NCBI RefSeq assembly: GCF_000518705.1
Contig: NZ_JAEC01000005.1
Location: forward strand, 1 to 64,000
Origin: Shewanella colwelliana ATCC 39565
GTDB lineage: Bacteria; Pseudomonadota; Gammaproteobacteria; Enterobacterales; Shewanellaceae
Length of the DNA: 64,000 nt
Direction of reading: 5' to 3'
Under the pieces are notes generated by a model. That model did no database searches, had not been told where the DNA came from, and was given only the letters and a program-made list of their open reading frames with translations. The position numbers and the translations under genes were made by a program. Positions 63,908 through 64,000 of this stretch are shown one piece after another (position 1 is the stretch's first letter; every line of letters starts with the position of its first letter).

Positions 63908-64000
63908 TTACATACCTGATTTGACTTTGGTCCAAACACGCGTCATGACACGCTGTGCTTTCATTGGACGTACATCAGCAACATAGAGACGTGAAAGAAC
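63908..64000 (-). CDS. potF: Putrescine-binding periplasmic protein, C-terminal end (partial)
   Basis: Only the last 30 residues are in the window (VLSRLYVADVRPMKAQRVMT and then RVWTKVKSGM), ending at TAA. The segment matches the C-terminus of PotF-type substrate-binding proteins, which end in a similar RxWTxVK pattern. Together with potG, potH and potI it shows a complete putrescine importer. The rest lies beyond the right edge. Confidence 0.85.
   Translation of the reverse strand, partial: VLSRLYVADVRPMKAQRVMTRVWTKVKSGM

Overview
The window reads as a chromosomal segment of a Shewanella-like marine gammaproteobacterium. The evidence is the gene content: the rpsU-yqeY-dnaG-rpoD block, ErpA, a Lpp-type lipoprotein beside an L,D-transpeptidase, ExeA/ExeB, NhaD, a TonB receptor with a propeller-type regulator, and a putrescine PotFGHI set. 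This assignment rests on family recognition only; no search was run.

Layout. 1-1771 is the tail of an integron cassette array: three small, same-strand ORFs, each followed by an attC-like site. 1772-2744 is gene-free and built from diverged direct repeats. 2745-6028 holds mtnN, a frameshifted cobD/cbiB-like gene, a DUF2721-like gene, a TRIC-type channel and an NTF2-like secreted protein. 6176-10072 has tyrS, an M23 endopeptidase and anmK (wall turnover and recycling). 10097-17835 is a regulator / TonB receptor / S9 peptidase module. 17983-23082 contains an aquaporin, a DUF2750 protein, a frameshifted small membrane protein, erpA, a DUF6776-like gene and a ClC channel. 23117-25453 is the pyrBI locus with leader peptide and attenuator, followed by the decaying 3' end of a second, longer type of aspartate carbamoyltransferase gene. 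Then come hemL, nhaD, exeAB, cca, lpp, an L,D-transpeptidase, rlmA, uppP, folK, folB, plsY, tsaD and the macromolecular-synthesis block.

At 43824 a tRNA-Ile2(CAU) gene has been used as an integration site. A 28-bp perfect repeat of the tRNA 3' end (43875-43902 and 49877-49904) bounds an AT-rich 6-kb island. It carries one large gene (1632 aa) with nuclease, helicase and methyltransferase motifs in the order of a Type ISP single-polypeptide restriction-modification enzyme, plus one small unknown gene. No integrase is visible in it. After the island come a GMC oxidoreductase with its Tat-signal subunit, a CDGSH/glutamate-synthase fusion, divergent metE/metR with two matching MetR-like boxes, an HDOD protein, a GDSL esterase, and a putrescine oxidation and uptake cluster that runs off the right edge.

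The points most worth a second look are the integrase-less defence island in tRNA-Ile2; a 50-bp tandem hairpin repeat family that ends in a terminator at two separate loci and whose stem covaries between them; in-place replacement of one ATCase type by another; the cassette array; and two single-base frameshifts in C-runs.
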